The notes beneath the pieces are model-generated. The model was not told where the DNA came from, ran no database searches, and saw nothing but the letters and a program-made list of their open reading frames with translations. 64,000 nt of DNA, from the NCBI GenBank assembly GCA_945883235.1, contig CAMCXF010000011.1:24739-88738 (forward strand). The letters are read 5' to 3'. Positions 52,123 through 60,819 of this stretch are shown here, piece by piece. Each line of letters opens with the position of its first letter. The stretch's first letter is position 1. A program made the position numbers and the translations under genes. The stretch comes from Phenylobacterium deserti (GTDB lineage: Bacteria; Pseudomonadota; Alphaproteobacteria; Caulobacterales; Caulobacteraceae).

Positions 52123-53199
52123 ATGATCCTGGGTTCCGGCGACATCCAGATATGGGGCATGACGGCGGGAGAGCGCCTGCGCAGGACCTTTGAGCGCGCG
52201 GGGGTAGAGGTAGTTGCGGCATCGCCGGATGACGGGCACGTCGTGCTGGCCTTGGGTGGCTGGGTGTATGACGAGGCGTTGCTGGCGACCCTGGCCGGTC
52301 GACCTGATGCCGTGCTGCTCAACGACGACGGCGAGGCGGTGGCCGCACATGTATCGGCAGACCGCGCCGAACAGGCCGCCGAAGCCCTGATGCAAGGCGT
52401 TGATCCCGGCGGTTTGCAGCGCCTGTCGCTTTCCGAGCTGGCCTACAACAGCGCGCTTCGAAAGCGCGAGCCTCCCGTGCTGGTTCGGCTGACCGCCGAT
52501 AACGTGCGCGCCGTGGAAGCCTGCACCTTTGCCGGGTCCTACAAGGGAGTCACCGACGTGGTCACCAAGTACTGGTGGCCAGTGCCGGCACGCATCGTTA
52601 CACGCTGGTGTGCCCTCGCAGGATTACGTCCCAACCATCTGACGTTCCTCGGTTTCCTGTTGGTATTCGCCGCCTTCTGGTTGTTTTGGGAAGGCCAGTT
52701 CGGATGGGGATTGGTCTGTGCTTGGATCATGACGTTTCTGGATACGGTTGATGGCAAGCTGGCGCGCGTCACGCTGACGTCATCGGCCATCGGCAATATC
52801 TTCGACCATGGCATCGACCTGATCCACCCGCCGTTCTGGTGGTTTGCCTGGTATGTCGGCTGCCAGCAGATCGGTCACCCGACGCCGTGGCCAGAGCTGT
52901 GCCTGGCGGTGATCCTGGGCGGCTATGTGTTGCAGCGGGTAGAGGAGGGGATCTTCATGCGTTTGTTTGGTTTCCACGTGCACGCGTGGCGGCCCTTTGA
53001 CAGTTTCTTCCGGCTGATCACCGCGCGGCGTAACCCGAACCTGCTGATCCTCACGCCGGCCTGGATGATCGGGTACCCGGAGATCGGACTCTTCCTCGTT
53101 GCCGTCTGGACCGCGATCTGCCTGGTCGTCCACGGTGCCCAGGTGGTCCAGGCGATGATCATGGGGCGAGCACGCGTGGTCTCCTGGCTGTCGGTGTGA
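52123..53199 (+). CDS. cpgA: CDP-alcohol phosphatidyltransferase-family protein, sphingolipid head-group transferase
   Basis: 358 residues. The C-terminal 230 residues carry the complete CDP-OH-P motif D-G-x2-A-R-x8-G-x3-D-x3-D (from DGKLARV to FDHGID), with several membrane helices. The N-terminal ~120 residues are a soluble domain (VLALGGWVYDEALLATLAGRPDAVLLNDDGEAVAAHV), probably a degenerate nucleotidyltransferase. It links a CDP-activated lipid and an alcohol phosphate. Followed by the kinase gene with a GTGA overlap. In Caulobacter the equivalent gene is required for ceramide phosphoglycerate; the symbol is taken from that work by position. Confidence 0.78.
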   Translation: MILGSGDIQIWGMTAGERLRRTFERAGVEVVAASPDDGHVVLALGGWVYDEALLATLAGRPDAVLLNDDGEAVAAHVSADRAEQAAEALMQGVDPGGLQRLSLSELAYNSALRKREPPVLVRLTADNVRAVEACTFAGSYKGVTDVVTKYWWPVPARIVTRWCALAGLRPNHLTFLGFLLVFAAFWLFWEGQFGWGLVCAWIMTFLDTVDGKLARVTLTSSAIGNIFDHGIDLIHPPFWWFAWYVGCQQIGHPTPWPELCLAVILGGYVLQRVEEGIFMRLFGFHVHAWRPFDSFFRLITARRNPNLLILTPAWMIGYPEIGLFLVAVWTAICLVVHGAQVVQAMIMGRARVVSWLSV

Positions 53200-54104
53200 A
53201 CCGGGTCGGCCTCATCTGGAATCAGAATAGCCACCGCAACCAGGGTGCCGGTCGCGGCCCTGTGCCGGACAACGTGCTGGAAGTCGTGCCCGAGGATCCC
53301 GCGCAACTGTTCCCTGCGTTGCGGCGGTTCGCGGCCGAAGGCGTTGATCTTGTGGTGATCGACGGTGGCGACGGCACAGTCCGCGAAGTGATCACACGAC
53401 TACCGGAAGCCTACGGCGGGCCGATGCCGCGCCTTGCCGTGGTCCCGAACGGCAAGACCAATGCCTTGGCCATCGACATCGGCACCCCCCTTGGGACGAC
53501 CCTGGAACAGCTGCTCGACGCCGCCAAGGCTGGTAACCCGTTCAAGCGGCGCCACTGCCTCGAGATCGTTCGGCCGGGCCAGGCCATGCCCGAGCGACGT
53601 GGTTTTCTGTTCGGGTTGGGGGCCTTCGTGCGCGGCACCGAGTTGGCGCAGAAAAACCACGGCCTTGGCCTTTTCGACAATGCTGCCGTCGGCGTGACAA
53701 TGGTCGGCGCGGCTGCGTGCACGCTTCTCGGCGGCGCGTCCAACCCCTGGCGACGCGGGGAACAGATGATCCTGTCCCTTTCCGAGAGGACAGAACGCTC
53801 GTGGTTCCTGGTGCTGGCGTCGACGCTTAAACGACTGCCGCTGGGTGTGAAGCCGTTTGGAGTACCCCGACAAGGGCTGAAGGTTCTGGCGATCACCGGA
53901 CCCCCGCGTAGGTTTGCCCGCGCCCTGCCGCTACTGTTGCGCGGCGACACGGCTCCATGGTTCGTCGAGTCCGGCTATCACCGCGAAGACCTGTCAACTT
54001 TCGACGTGACGCTCCAAGGTAGCTATGTGCTCGATGGCGAGATCTATGAGGGCGGCGGCCTTTCGGTTCGGCAGGGACTGGAACTGGAGTTCGTCGTCCC
54101 GTGA
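53196..54104 (+). CDS. cpgB: ceramide/lipid kinase of the DAG-kinase catalytic family
   Basis: 302 residues. The diacylglycerol/sphingosine-kinase catalytic domain is shown by GGDGT at residues 57-61 with VREVI, then PNGKTNALA for nucleotide binding, and a late beta domain ending FDVTLQGSYVLDGEIYEGG. The Caulobacter counterpart phosphorylates ceramide. GTG start overlaps the previous stop, and the next gene overlaps by four bases, so the three are translated as a unit. Confidence 0.85.
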   Translation: MNRVGLIWNQNSHRNQGAGRGPVPDNVLEVVPEDPAQLFPALRRFAAEGVDLVVIDGGDGTVREVITRLPEAYGGPMPRLAVVPNGKTNALAIDIGTPLGTTLEQLLDAAKAGNPFKRRHCLEIVRPGQAMPERRGFLFGLGAFVRGTELAQKNHGLGLFDNAAVGVTMVGAAACTLLGGASNPWRRGEQMILSLSERTERSWFLVLASTLKRLPLGVKPFGVPRQGLKVLAITGPPRRFARALPLLLRGDTAPWFVESGYHREDLSTFDVTLQGSYVLDGEIYEGGGLSVRQGLELEFVVP

Positions 54105-55024
54105 CCGGCGGACTCATCGCACGTCTGGAGCTCGAGCTGGCGTCTGCGGCCCCGGACGCGGTGGTCAGGCTGGCGGAGTCGCTGGCTGATCCAGCAAGGG
54201 ACGCTGCAATCCTCTACTACGGCTCCACGCTTCGGACGGGTGACCTGTCGGGCATCCTGGACTTCTATCGCCTGACGCGACACCCGCATCGCAGGGGAGT
54301 GCGTGGTCTGGTGGAGCGGTTCCTGTGGCCTGAGGTCAGCTACCACGAGGTTCAAATCGACGGCGCGCTGTTGCGGGCCAAGGTTGCCACCTTGCCACTC
54401 GCTCGGTTTCGTCGGGCTGCCGAAGGTCGCACCCTCGACACGACGATCTGGGCTCGGTTCGTCCAGCCGACCCAGCGGGTCTGGAGTGCCGATGAGGCCG
54501 CCGCCGACGCAGCCGCTTCGGCCTGCGCTGCCGCTGTTGTTACTGCCGCCCGCTATGCTGCGGCGTTGGGACCCGACCGGGGCGTCTCAGCGGAATACTG
54601 GGCGGCTCTGTTTCGCAAGACCTATGCCGCCGAGTTTCGGGTTGAGGCCGTTGGGCGAGCGGACACCGTTGTCTCGGCTGACGTTGAACGTTATGCCGAA
54701 ATACTGCCACTGGCCTGGGGCGAAGGGGGTGTTGAATTCGACGCCCGAGGCGACACCCTGTGCCCGGACAAAACGGGACTGCCCGGATGGCGTCTGGTGA
54801 GTTTGGCGGGCAAGCCGCTCAACGTCGCCCGGCTTGCAAAGGCGGCGTTCACCTTTGACGGTGCTGCGCGATACGCGGCCTGGAAGATCGAGCGCCATAC
54901 AGGCGTGGTTATTGAGGTCACGCCCTTCGCCGAGCGGTTCCCGCTATTGGCCGCACCTGGGACATGGCTTCAGCTGCGACGCGACCGGAATGTGCGACGA
55001 TCCAACGCCATCGACAGCGAGTAA
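54101..55024 (+). CDS. cpgC: Tam41-like CDP-lipid synthase candidate in the ceramide phosphoglycerate operon
   Basis: 307 residues, no obvious membrane helix. The segment AILYYGSTLRTGDLSGILDFYRL has the GS-x11-D nucleotidyltransferase pattern. It is followed by LLRAKVATLPLARFRRAAEGRTLDTTIWARFVQPTQRVW, which parallels the KYGV...W..LY.AGRL.KP region of Tam41, the mitochondrial CDP-diacylglycerol synthase. I infer that it makes CDP-ceramide from ceramide-1-phosphate, between the kinase and the transferase. No alignment was possible, and the catalytic second Asp is not certain. Symbol by position. Confidence 0.6.
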   Translation: MTGGLIARLELELASAAPDAVVRLAESLADPARDAAILYYGSTLRTGDLSGILDFYRLTRHPHRRGVRGLVERFLWPEVSYHEVQIDGALLRAKVATLPLARFRRAAEGRTLDTTIWARFVQPTQRVWSADEAAADAAASACAAAVVTAARYAAALGPDRGVSAEYWAALFRKTYAAEFRVEAVGRADTVVSADVERYAEILPLAWGEGGVEFDARGDTLCPDKTGLPGWRLVSLAGKPLNVARLAKAAFTFDGAARYAAWKIERHTGVVIEVTPFAERFPLLAAPGTWLQLRRDRNVRRSNAIDSE

Positions 55025-55028
55025 GGTC

Positions 55029-56243
55029 TCAGGCCGAAGCGCGTTGCGGACGCTGAAGCAGGCCATAATGCAGACCCAGCTCTTCGAAGACTTTCAGAAC
55101 TTTATTGATCTGTTCCGATGTGTGGGCTGCGCTCACGCTGGATCGGAGCAGCGAAAGGTTGTTCGGGGTCGCCGGCGGGATCGCCAGGTTCAGGTAGACC
55201 CCGTTCGCCAGCAGCGCGTTCCACATTGTGACCGCCATCGCCTGATCTGGCATAATGACGGCGGTGATCGGACTGGCGTGCGGGCCCACCGCGTAGCCCA
55301 TCTCGCGCAGGCCGTCGTAGAGCTGATCGGCGTTGGCTGCGAGTTGGGTGCGAAGGTTGACATCGGTCTCGCAACGATCCAGCGCCACCAGCGTCGACGC
55401 GATCACCGCTGGCGGAAGTGATGCCGTGAACATGTATGGACGGCTGACGATCCGCAGAAGATCGAAGTTTTCCTCATTTGAGACCAGGAAACCGCCCACC
55501 GCACCCAAGCTCTTGGAGAAGGTGCCGATGATGAAGTCGACATCGTCCTCGACGCCGGCGGCTTCGGCCAGTCCGCGCCCCTTGGCACCCAGGACACCCA
55601 TGGAGTGGGCCTCGTCCACCAGCAGATAGGCGCCCATCTCGTTCTTGACAGCCACCATCTCCTTGAGCGGGGCGACGTCGCCCATCATGGAATAGATGCC
55701 TTCGACGACAATCAGGCTGCCCTTGGCCTGATCGCCCATCCGGCGCAGGCGCTTGTACAGGTCTTCGGGGTCGTTGTGGCGGAATCGGATCACCTCGGCT
55801 TGGCTGAGGCGCGCGGCGTCATAGATCGACGCATGGCTATCGGCGTCCAGGATCAGATGGTCGCCCCGGCCGACAAGGCCGGAGATCCCGCCAAGATTGG
55901 CCTGATAGCCAGTCGTGAAGACCATCGCATGTTTGCGATCATAAAACCGGGCGAGCGACTGTTCGAGGTCTGTGTGGCCGCTGTAGGTGCCGTTGGCGAA
56001 CCGCGAGCCGGTTGTTCCGGTGCCCCACTTGCGCACTGCGGCGACCGAGGCCTCAATGCAATCTGCGTCGAAGGTCAGGCCCAGATAGTTGTTGGTGCCC
56101 AGCAGGATCACCTGCTTGCCGTTCAGGATGCCTTCGGTCGGCGACAGAACCGCGTCGAATTGTACGGACGAGGGATCGGCACCCGCAGCGCGGATGCCAT
56201 CCAGTGGGGCGCGATAGCCCAAGTGCTTGTCAAGCAGCCCCAT
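55029..56243 (-). CDS. spt: serine palmitoyltransferase
   Basis: Condenses serine with an acyl thioester to 3-oxo-sphinganine, the first step of sphingolipid synthesis. A 404-residue PLP enzyme of the alpha-oxoamine synthase family: TNNYLGLTFD, GTGTTGSRFANGTYSGH, DADSHASIYDAA, DEAHSMGVLG and the Schiff-base Lys244 in GTFSKSLGAVGG. The soluble cytoplasmic bacterial type. It follows the ACP gene with 2 bases between, consistent with use of acyl-ACP as donor. Confidence 0.95.
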   Translation of the reverse strand: MGLLDKHLGYRAPLDGIRAAGADPSSVQFDAVLSPTEGILNGKQVILLGTNNYLGLTFDADCIEASVAAVRKWGTGTTGSRFANGTYSGHTDLEQSLARFYDRKHAMVFTTGYQANLGGISGLVGRGDHLILDADSHASIYDAARLSQAEVIRFRHNDPEDLYKRLRRMGDQAKGSLIVVEGIYSMMGDVAPLKEMVAVKNEMGAYLLVDEAHSMGVLGAKGRGLAEAAGVEDDVDFIIGTFSKSLGAVGGFLVSNEENFDLLRIVSRPYMFTASLPPAVIASTLVALDRCETDVNLRTQLAANADQLYDGLREMGYAVGPHASPITAVIMPDQAMAVTMWNALLANGVYLNLAIPPATPNNLSLLRSSVSAAHTSEQINKVLKVFEELGLHYGLLQRPQRASA

Positions 56244-56245
56244 GG

Positions 56246-56500
56246 TCAGGCCTTCATCCGCAGCTTGTTGATCAGTTCCGAGAGATCGCCGACCGTCTGC
56301 ACGGTCGCCAGTCGGTCGAGAGGAATAGAGAGATCGAATCGGTCCTCAAGCTCCATTACGATGTTCATAAGTGCAAGTGAATCCACGGCAAGGTCCCGGG
56401 CAATGTCCGTTTCGGGCGTGACTTGCACGCTGCGTCCCAGGACCGTCTCAGCGGCCCGCGCGACTTCACGAACCGTCAGGTCCGTCGCCAGTTCGACCAT
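56246..56500 (-). CDS. acpR: acyl carrier protein of the sphingolipid locus
   Basis: About 84 residues, PP-binding fold with the phosphopantetheine Ser41 in VDSLALMN. MVELATDLTVREVARAAETVLG begins the conserved part; upstream ATGs at 56515 and 56536 are also in frame. It supplies the activated fatty acyl chain to Spt; the adjacent FAAL-like ligase is its presumed loader. Confidence 0.88.
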   Translation of the reverse strand: MVELATDLTVREVARAAETVLGRSVQVTPETDIARDLAVDSLALMNIVMELEDRFDLSIPLDRLATVQTVGDLSELINKLRMKA

Positions 56501-56606
56501 GTGCGAGCCCCCCATTGGCTCTTCCAACGACAACACCAGCGGCCTAACTAATCATATCGGGCCGGATTTTCCACCTTTGGTTCGCAAGACGGTCACGAAA
56601 GCGGGG

Positions 56607-57542
56607 TCATTGTTTCATCCATGCCGCAGTGCGGTACCAGTCAACGGTTCGCGCGAAACCCGTCCTGAGATCGTAGATCGGCTCCGGTCCGCAGGTTGAA
56701 CCATCCCCAGCGGTGATTGACCAGTCGGGGTGAAGCAACTCCCGTGTTTTTGCAGCACTCAGCATGGGTGTCGCACCCAGTAGCTTTGTGAAATCATTTG
56801 TGATTCCGATGGCGCGTATCAGGGCCGGTGGAACAGCGACATACCGCACCATCCTGCCGCACGCGCGGGCCGCTTCGTCCATCAGTTCACGCCAGCTGTA
56901 ACCATCGAGACGCGCATCGCAGAGCGCGAAAGTCTGTCCTTGAGGCCGTGCTGCCGAAAGTGCGGCAATCTGGCGCGCGGCGTCCTCGACATGAATCATC
57001 GTGACCCGTCCGCTTGAACTGAGGATCGGCAGGATGGGCAGGGAATCTGCTGCCTGGAACACGCCGAGCATCTCACGATCTCCCGGTCCATAGATCGCAC
57101 AAGGCCGCGCGACGGTCAGTCGCTCGCCGAGAATGCGGGCCATAGCGACCTCGCCGGCATGTTTGCTGGCGGCGTAGTGAGAAAGTTGCGGCTCCCGCGC
57201 GGTGAGGCTGGAGATGAGCACCACTTGCGTTGCAGTGTTTGCAGCCAGGGCCACATTGCGCGCCCCTTCAACGTTAACGGCATCAAATGCCGCCCGGGAT
57301 CGTGCCTTCACTAGTCCTGCGGCATGGATCACGACGTCGGCACCATCGCAGAGGCGCGACAGGGGTTGCGCGGTGTTGACATCCCCCACCACGACTTCCG
57401 GCGTCGCGTCTCGCCAGAGCGGGTCGATGGGGTCGCGGCGTGCGAGAATCCTCACACGCCAGCCGTCCTGAGCCAGTTGGCGCACGATCCAGCGACCGAG
57501 GAACCCCGTGGCTCCCGTAACCGCTGCGAGCCGCCCGGTCAG
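56607..57542 (-). CDS. cerR: NAD-dependent epimerase/dehydratase-like ceramide reductase
   Basis: About 311 residues. The Rossmann motif VTGATGFLG lies just upstream of the first ATG/GTG, and the only in-frame start that includes it is CTG at 57542-57540, which overlaps the TGA of the upstream ligase (CTGA). Extended-SDR elements: VIHAAGLVKARS, YAASKHAGE with Tyr/Lys, and VTMIHVEDAARQI. The Caulobacter homologue reduces 3-oxo-ceramide. GTG at 57485 would drop the Rossmann motif and is probably wrong. Confidence 0.82.
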   Translation of the reverse strand: MTGRLAAVTGATGFLGRWIVRQLAQDGWRVRILARRDPIDPLWRDATPEVVVGDVNTAQPLSRLCDGADVVIHAAGLVKARSRAAFDAVNVEGARNVALAANTATQVVLISSLTAREPQLSHYAASKHAGEVAMARILGERLTVARPCAIYGPGDREMLGVFQAADSLPILPILSSSGRVTMIHVEDAARQIAALSAARPQGQTFALCDARLDGYSWRELMDEAARACGRMVRYVAVPPALIRAIGITNDFTKLLGATPMLSAAKTRELLHPDWSITAGDGSTCGPEPIYDLRTGFARTVDWYRTAAWMKQ

Positions 57543-59248
57543 GCGGGCTCTTCCTGCTGGAAAGCACCCGCCATGAACAGCAGTTTGGCCTTGGAGCGCG
57601 ATAGTTTGCCAGAGGATGTCTGAGGCAGGGCGTGGGCACCGACCAGTTCGACCCGGGCCTCGACCCCGTGGCGCGCGCGCAGCACCGCAGCGACGTCGCT
57701 GACGAGCGCTTTCCGGACCTCGGGATCACTGCCCCTGGCCTGCACCAGGACCACAAGCTGTTCCCCGGCGTCGTTATCAACGGAAAACGCCGCAACATCG
57801 CCGCTGCGCAGCCGCTCGACTTCGGACTCCGCAGACCATTCCAGGTCCTGTGGCCAGACGTTTCGGCCATTCAGCAGGATCAGGTCCTTGGCCCGTCCCG
57901 TCGGCACGATCTCGCCGTCGACAAGATACCCGAGATCGCCGGTATCCAGCCAGCCATCGGAACCCAGGACCCTTGCGGTCGCATCCGGTTCTCCGAAGTA
58001 TTCGCGCATCAAGCTGGGCCCGCGTACGAACACCTTGCCGACGCGGCCTTCGGCTGCGCGCGCACCCTTGGCGTCGCGGACCTCGAGCTCGTGGGCCGGC
58101 AGGACGCTGCCACAGCGCACAAACGCCCGGGTACGTGCGCCGGTGCCAGGTTGCACCAGGCCATCACGCTCCATGCGGTCGACGTCCACCGTATCGAAGC
58201 GGAGGCCCTGTTCCAGCGGCGCCATCGTCAGCGCAAGGGTGGCCTCGGCCATGCCGTAGCTGGCCACGAAGGCCTTGTCGGTGAAGCCTGCGGCAGCAAA
58301 GCGCTCCGCGAAGCCCAGCAAGGGTCCGGGGCGAACCATGTCGCCGCCACAACCTGCGACCCGCCAGGCTGTCAGATCGAGGCCCTCTCGGGTACCATCG
58401 CCGCGGCGCGCGCAGAGTTCGTAGCCAAATGTGGGGCTGTAGGAGATCGTAGCCTTGTTCTTCGAGATCAGATCCAGCCAGAGCAATGGCCGACGCACAA
58501 AGGCTCCTGTCGGCAGCAGATCGACGGTCATCTGGGCGACCAGCGGGCTCAGGATGAAGCCCACAAGCCCCATGTCGTGATAAAGCGGCAACCAGGAAAG
58601 CGCGCGGTCCTCAGGGACGACCTTCAGCCCGAATTTGGTGATGGCCATTGCATTGGCCATCAACGCCCGGTGCGTACAAAGGACACCGGTGGGATTGCGC
58701 GTACTGCCCGACGAAAACTGGACATAGCAGGGGTCATCTGGCGAGGGTGCCGGCAGGTCGGCAGCCGAAGCTTCCGGGAGGTCGGAAATCTGCATGGCGA
58801 TCCGCGTCCCGGCGGCACCGGCGGCCTCCTTCAACCAGGGCAGCAAGGCTTCTGACCCAAACACCGCGGCGGCCTGCGCCGAGGTGAGCATGCGCGTGAT
58901 CTGCTCGACATAGGCCTCCCGCCCGCCAAGCGGGGCCGGCAGCGGCAGCGGTGCAGGGGTCAGGCGCGCATACTGGCAGGCAAAGAAAGCGACCACGAAG
59001 TCCGCGTCGGTCTCGGCGACCAGACCCACACGATCAAGCGGCTTCAGTCCTGCTGCCATGAGACGGGTCGCAAGCGCCTGGGCCCGCGCGCGCAAATCCG
59101 CATAGGGGATTGGCGCGATCAACTCGCCGCGCAGACCATAGATGTTGACGCCGGTAGGGCCCTTGGCCGCGAAATCCAGGGCCTCGGTCAGGGTCGCAAA
59201 CCCATCCAGATGGAAGGGGCGTTCAGGAGCGGTAGGTGTCGGGGTCAA
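57539..59248 (-). CDS. fatty acyl-AMP ligase-like acyl-ACP synthetase
   Basis: 569 residues, ANL enzyme of the FAAL type. Key segments: YVQFSSGSTRNPTGVLCTH (P-loop), LSWLPLYHDMGLVGFILSPL, ISYSPTFGYELCARR, ASYGMAEATLAL and LDTGDLGYLVDGEIVPTGRAKDLI. FAAL proteins activate fatty acids and load them on carrier proteins, which fits the acpR gene nearby. TTG start overlaps the flippase stop (TTGA). In Caulobacter the equivalent gene is needed for ceramide synthesis. Confidence 0.87.
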   Translation of the reverse strand: MTPTPTAPERPFHLDGFATLTEALDFAAKGPTGVNIYGLRGELIAPIPYADLRARAQALATRLMAAGLKPLDRVGLVAETDADFVVAFFACQYARLTPAPLPLPAPLGGREAYVEQITRMLTSAQAAAVFGSEALLPWLKEAAGAAGTRIAMQISDLPEASAADLPAPSPDDPCYVQFSSGSTRNPTGVLCTHRALMANAMAITKFGLKVVPEDRALSWLPLYHDMGLVGFILSPLVAQMTVDLLPTGAFVRRPLLWLDLISKNKATISYSPTFGYELCARRGDGTREGLDLTAWRVAGCGGDMVRPGPLLGFAERFAAAGFTDKAFVASYGMAEATLALTMAPLEQGLRFDTVDVDRMERDGLVQPGTGARTRAFVRCGSVLPAHELEVRDAKGARAAEGRVGKVFVRGPSLMREYFGEPDATARVLGSDGWLDTGDLGYLVDGEIVPTGRAKDLILLNGRNVWPQDLEWSAESEVERLRSGDVAAFSVDNDAGEQLVVLVQARGSDPEVRKALVSDVAAVLRARHGVEARVELVGAHALPQTSSGKLSRSKAKLLFMAGAFQQEEPA

Positions 59249-60633
59249 TCGTCGCCTTTCAGACTGTCCGGGTCGGGAGGAACTATAGCCCTGTCCTGCC
59301 GATTCCCGTTCTCTCGCAGCATGAAGAAGAGCATGCCGAGGGCAAGTGCAGCCGACGCCGCAACCAAGCCTGCGCCCGCGCCTATAAGGCCGAACTGCGT
59401 CACAAGAAAGGGCAGTATGGCCAGGAAGGCTGCGCTGACCACAAGCCGAACCCGTACAGCGCGGCCCGGCTTGCCCAGGGAAATCAACATCGGCTCTAGT
59501 GGCAGGGCGAAGACGCCGATCACCGCGGCGGCGACCTGCCAGGTCATGACATCAGCGGCGGGCGAGAAACCCCTGCCCATGACCGTGGTCAGGAGGGCGG
59601 GGCCTGCGAGTGCGCTGATCGCCAGTAACGCCGTGCCGAATCCGCCGGCGATCAGGCCAACATTGCGCGCCAACCGCCACATCGCGACATGACGGCGTTC
59701 AGAGTGTAGCCGCGCCAATTCCGGATAAAGTGCTGGAATCAAGAGCTTTGCCGGCTTTGCAATCGCGTCGGCGACCTGTCTGCCAACGCGCCAGAACGCT
59801 GCTTGAGCCGGCCCCACGATGGCTCCGACGATCAATGTCGCCAGATGGGTGAAGGCGACATCAAGCGTACTGGCGAGGTTGGTGTTCCACGCGAACTTCC
59901 AGACGCCCGGCATGTCGTGGTCCAACGGGCCGCGCCAGGAGAAGCCATTGGTCAGCCCCCGCTTACGAAGCTCGCCGTGGGCCGAACCGGCCAGATAGAG
60001 CCAGCTTCCGACCGTGCCCACCGCCCACGCCAGAAGAAATCCCTCCATGGGCGCGTTCAGAACCAGCGCCACGCCGCTGCCGATCACCCGGAGAAGGGCG
60101 ATAAGCGCCGCCTGCCGGGCCATGATATCGAATCGATCAAACAGTCTCAGCAATCCGAGCGGGGTCGCAGAGACCATGAAGGCGATGCTGAACATATAGA
60201 GCGCCGCCGCCGGTGCCTGTGAAGCGGTCCAGCCCAGCCTATCCGCCAAAAGTATCGCGCCCGCCACGCCGATGGCGATGCCCAGAGCGGTGCTGGCAAG
60301 GTCCAGAACCAATGTGAATCGCAAGACCCGCTGAAAGTCGACGGTTCGTCCCTCGGCCAACGGCCGGGTCCCGTAGTGCAGGATCGTCTGCCAGGACTGG
60401 AACTTGACGACCTCGCCCAGAAACTGCGTGAACGCCTGGATCAGCACCAGGACACCAAGTTCAGCAACGCCCAGCGCCCGCGCAGCGATCGCCACATAGG
60501 CGAGGCTGAGCACAGCGTTCACCGTCCGCCCGCCCAGCAGCATGCCGGCGTTGGCCACAACGCGCTGCAGGATCGGCCGGACGCCGGCGATCTCTTCCGC
60601 CCGGGATCCGCTGATGGGCGGTCTGTCTTTCAC
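59245..60633 (-). CDS. polysaccharide-flippase-like membrane protein (MOP superfamily)
   Basis: About 462 residues with 12-14 hydrophobic helices, RfbX/Wzx-like: VVANAGMLLGGRTVNAVLSLAYVAIAARALGVAELGVLVLIQAFTQFLGEVVKFQSWQTILHYG. First gene of the minus-strand sphingolipid operon, coupled to the acyl-ACP ligase by a TTGA overlap. The start is uncertain (GTG at 60633 or the frame start at 60693). It may flip a glycosylated or sphingolipid intermediate, or simply be an O-antigen flippase. Confidence 0.8.
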   Translation of the reverse strand: MKDRPPISGSRAEEIAGVRPILQRVVANAGMLLGGRTVNAVLSLAYVAIAARALGVAELGVLVLIQAFTQFLGEVVKFQSWQTILHYGTRPLAEGRTVDFQRVLRFTLVLDLASTALGIAIGVAGAILLADRLGWTASQAPAAALYMFSIAFMVSATPLGLLRLFDRFDIMARQAALIALLRVIGSGVALVLNAPMEGFLLAWAVGTVGSWLYLAGSAHGELRKRGLTNGFSWRGPLDHDMPGVWKFAWNTNLASTLDVAFTHLATLIVGAIVGPAQAAFWRVGRQVADAIAKPAKLLIPALYPELARLHSERRHVAMWRLARNVGLIAGGFGTALLAISALAGPALLTTVMGRGFSPAADVMTWQVAAAVIGVFALPLEPMLISLGKPGRAVRVRLVVSAAFLAILPFLVTQFGLIGAGAGLVAASAALALGMLFFMLRENGNRQDRAIVPPDPDSLKGDD

Positions 60634-60819
60634 AGTATTTCGGTGGCCTCTGTGGGTGGAGCTGTGACCTATCGCGTACCAGGCAGTGTGCAAAGCCTGA
60701 GGCAGGTGGCGACCTGCCTCTGAATGCGCATCGCGTCCGTATCCGTCATGCCAGTGATCGCTTGTGATACGCTGTCGTGGGCGCGAAACAGGGATCGCAA
60801 TCCAAACGGGAGGCTGTCG

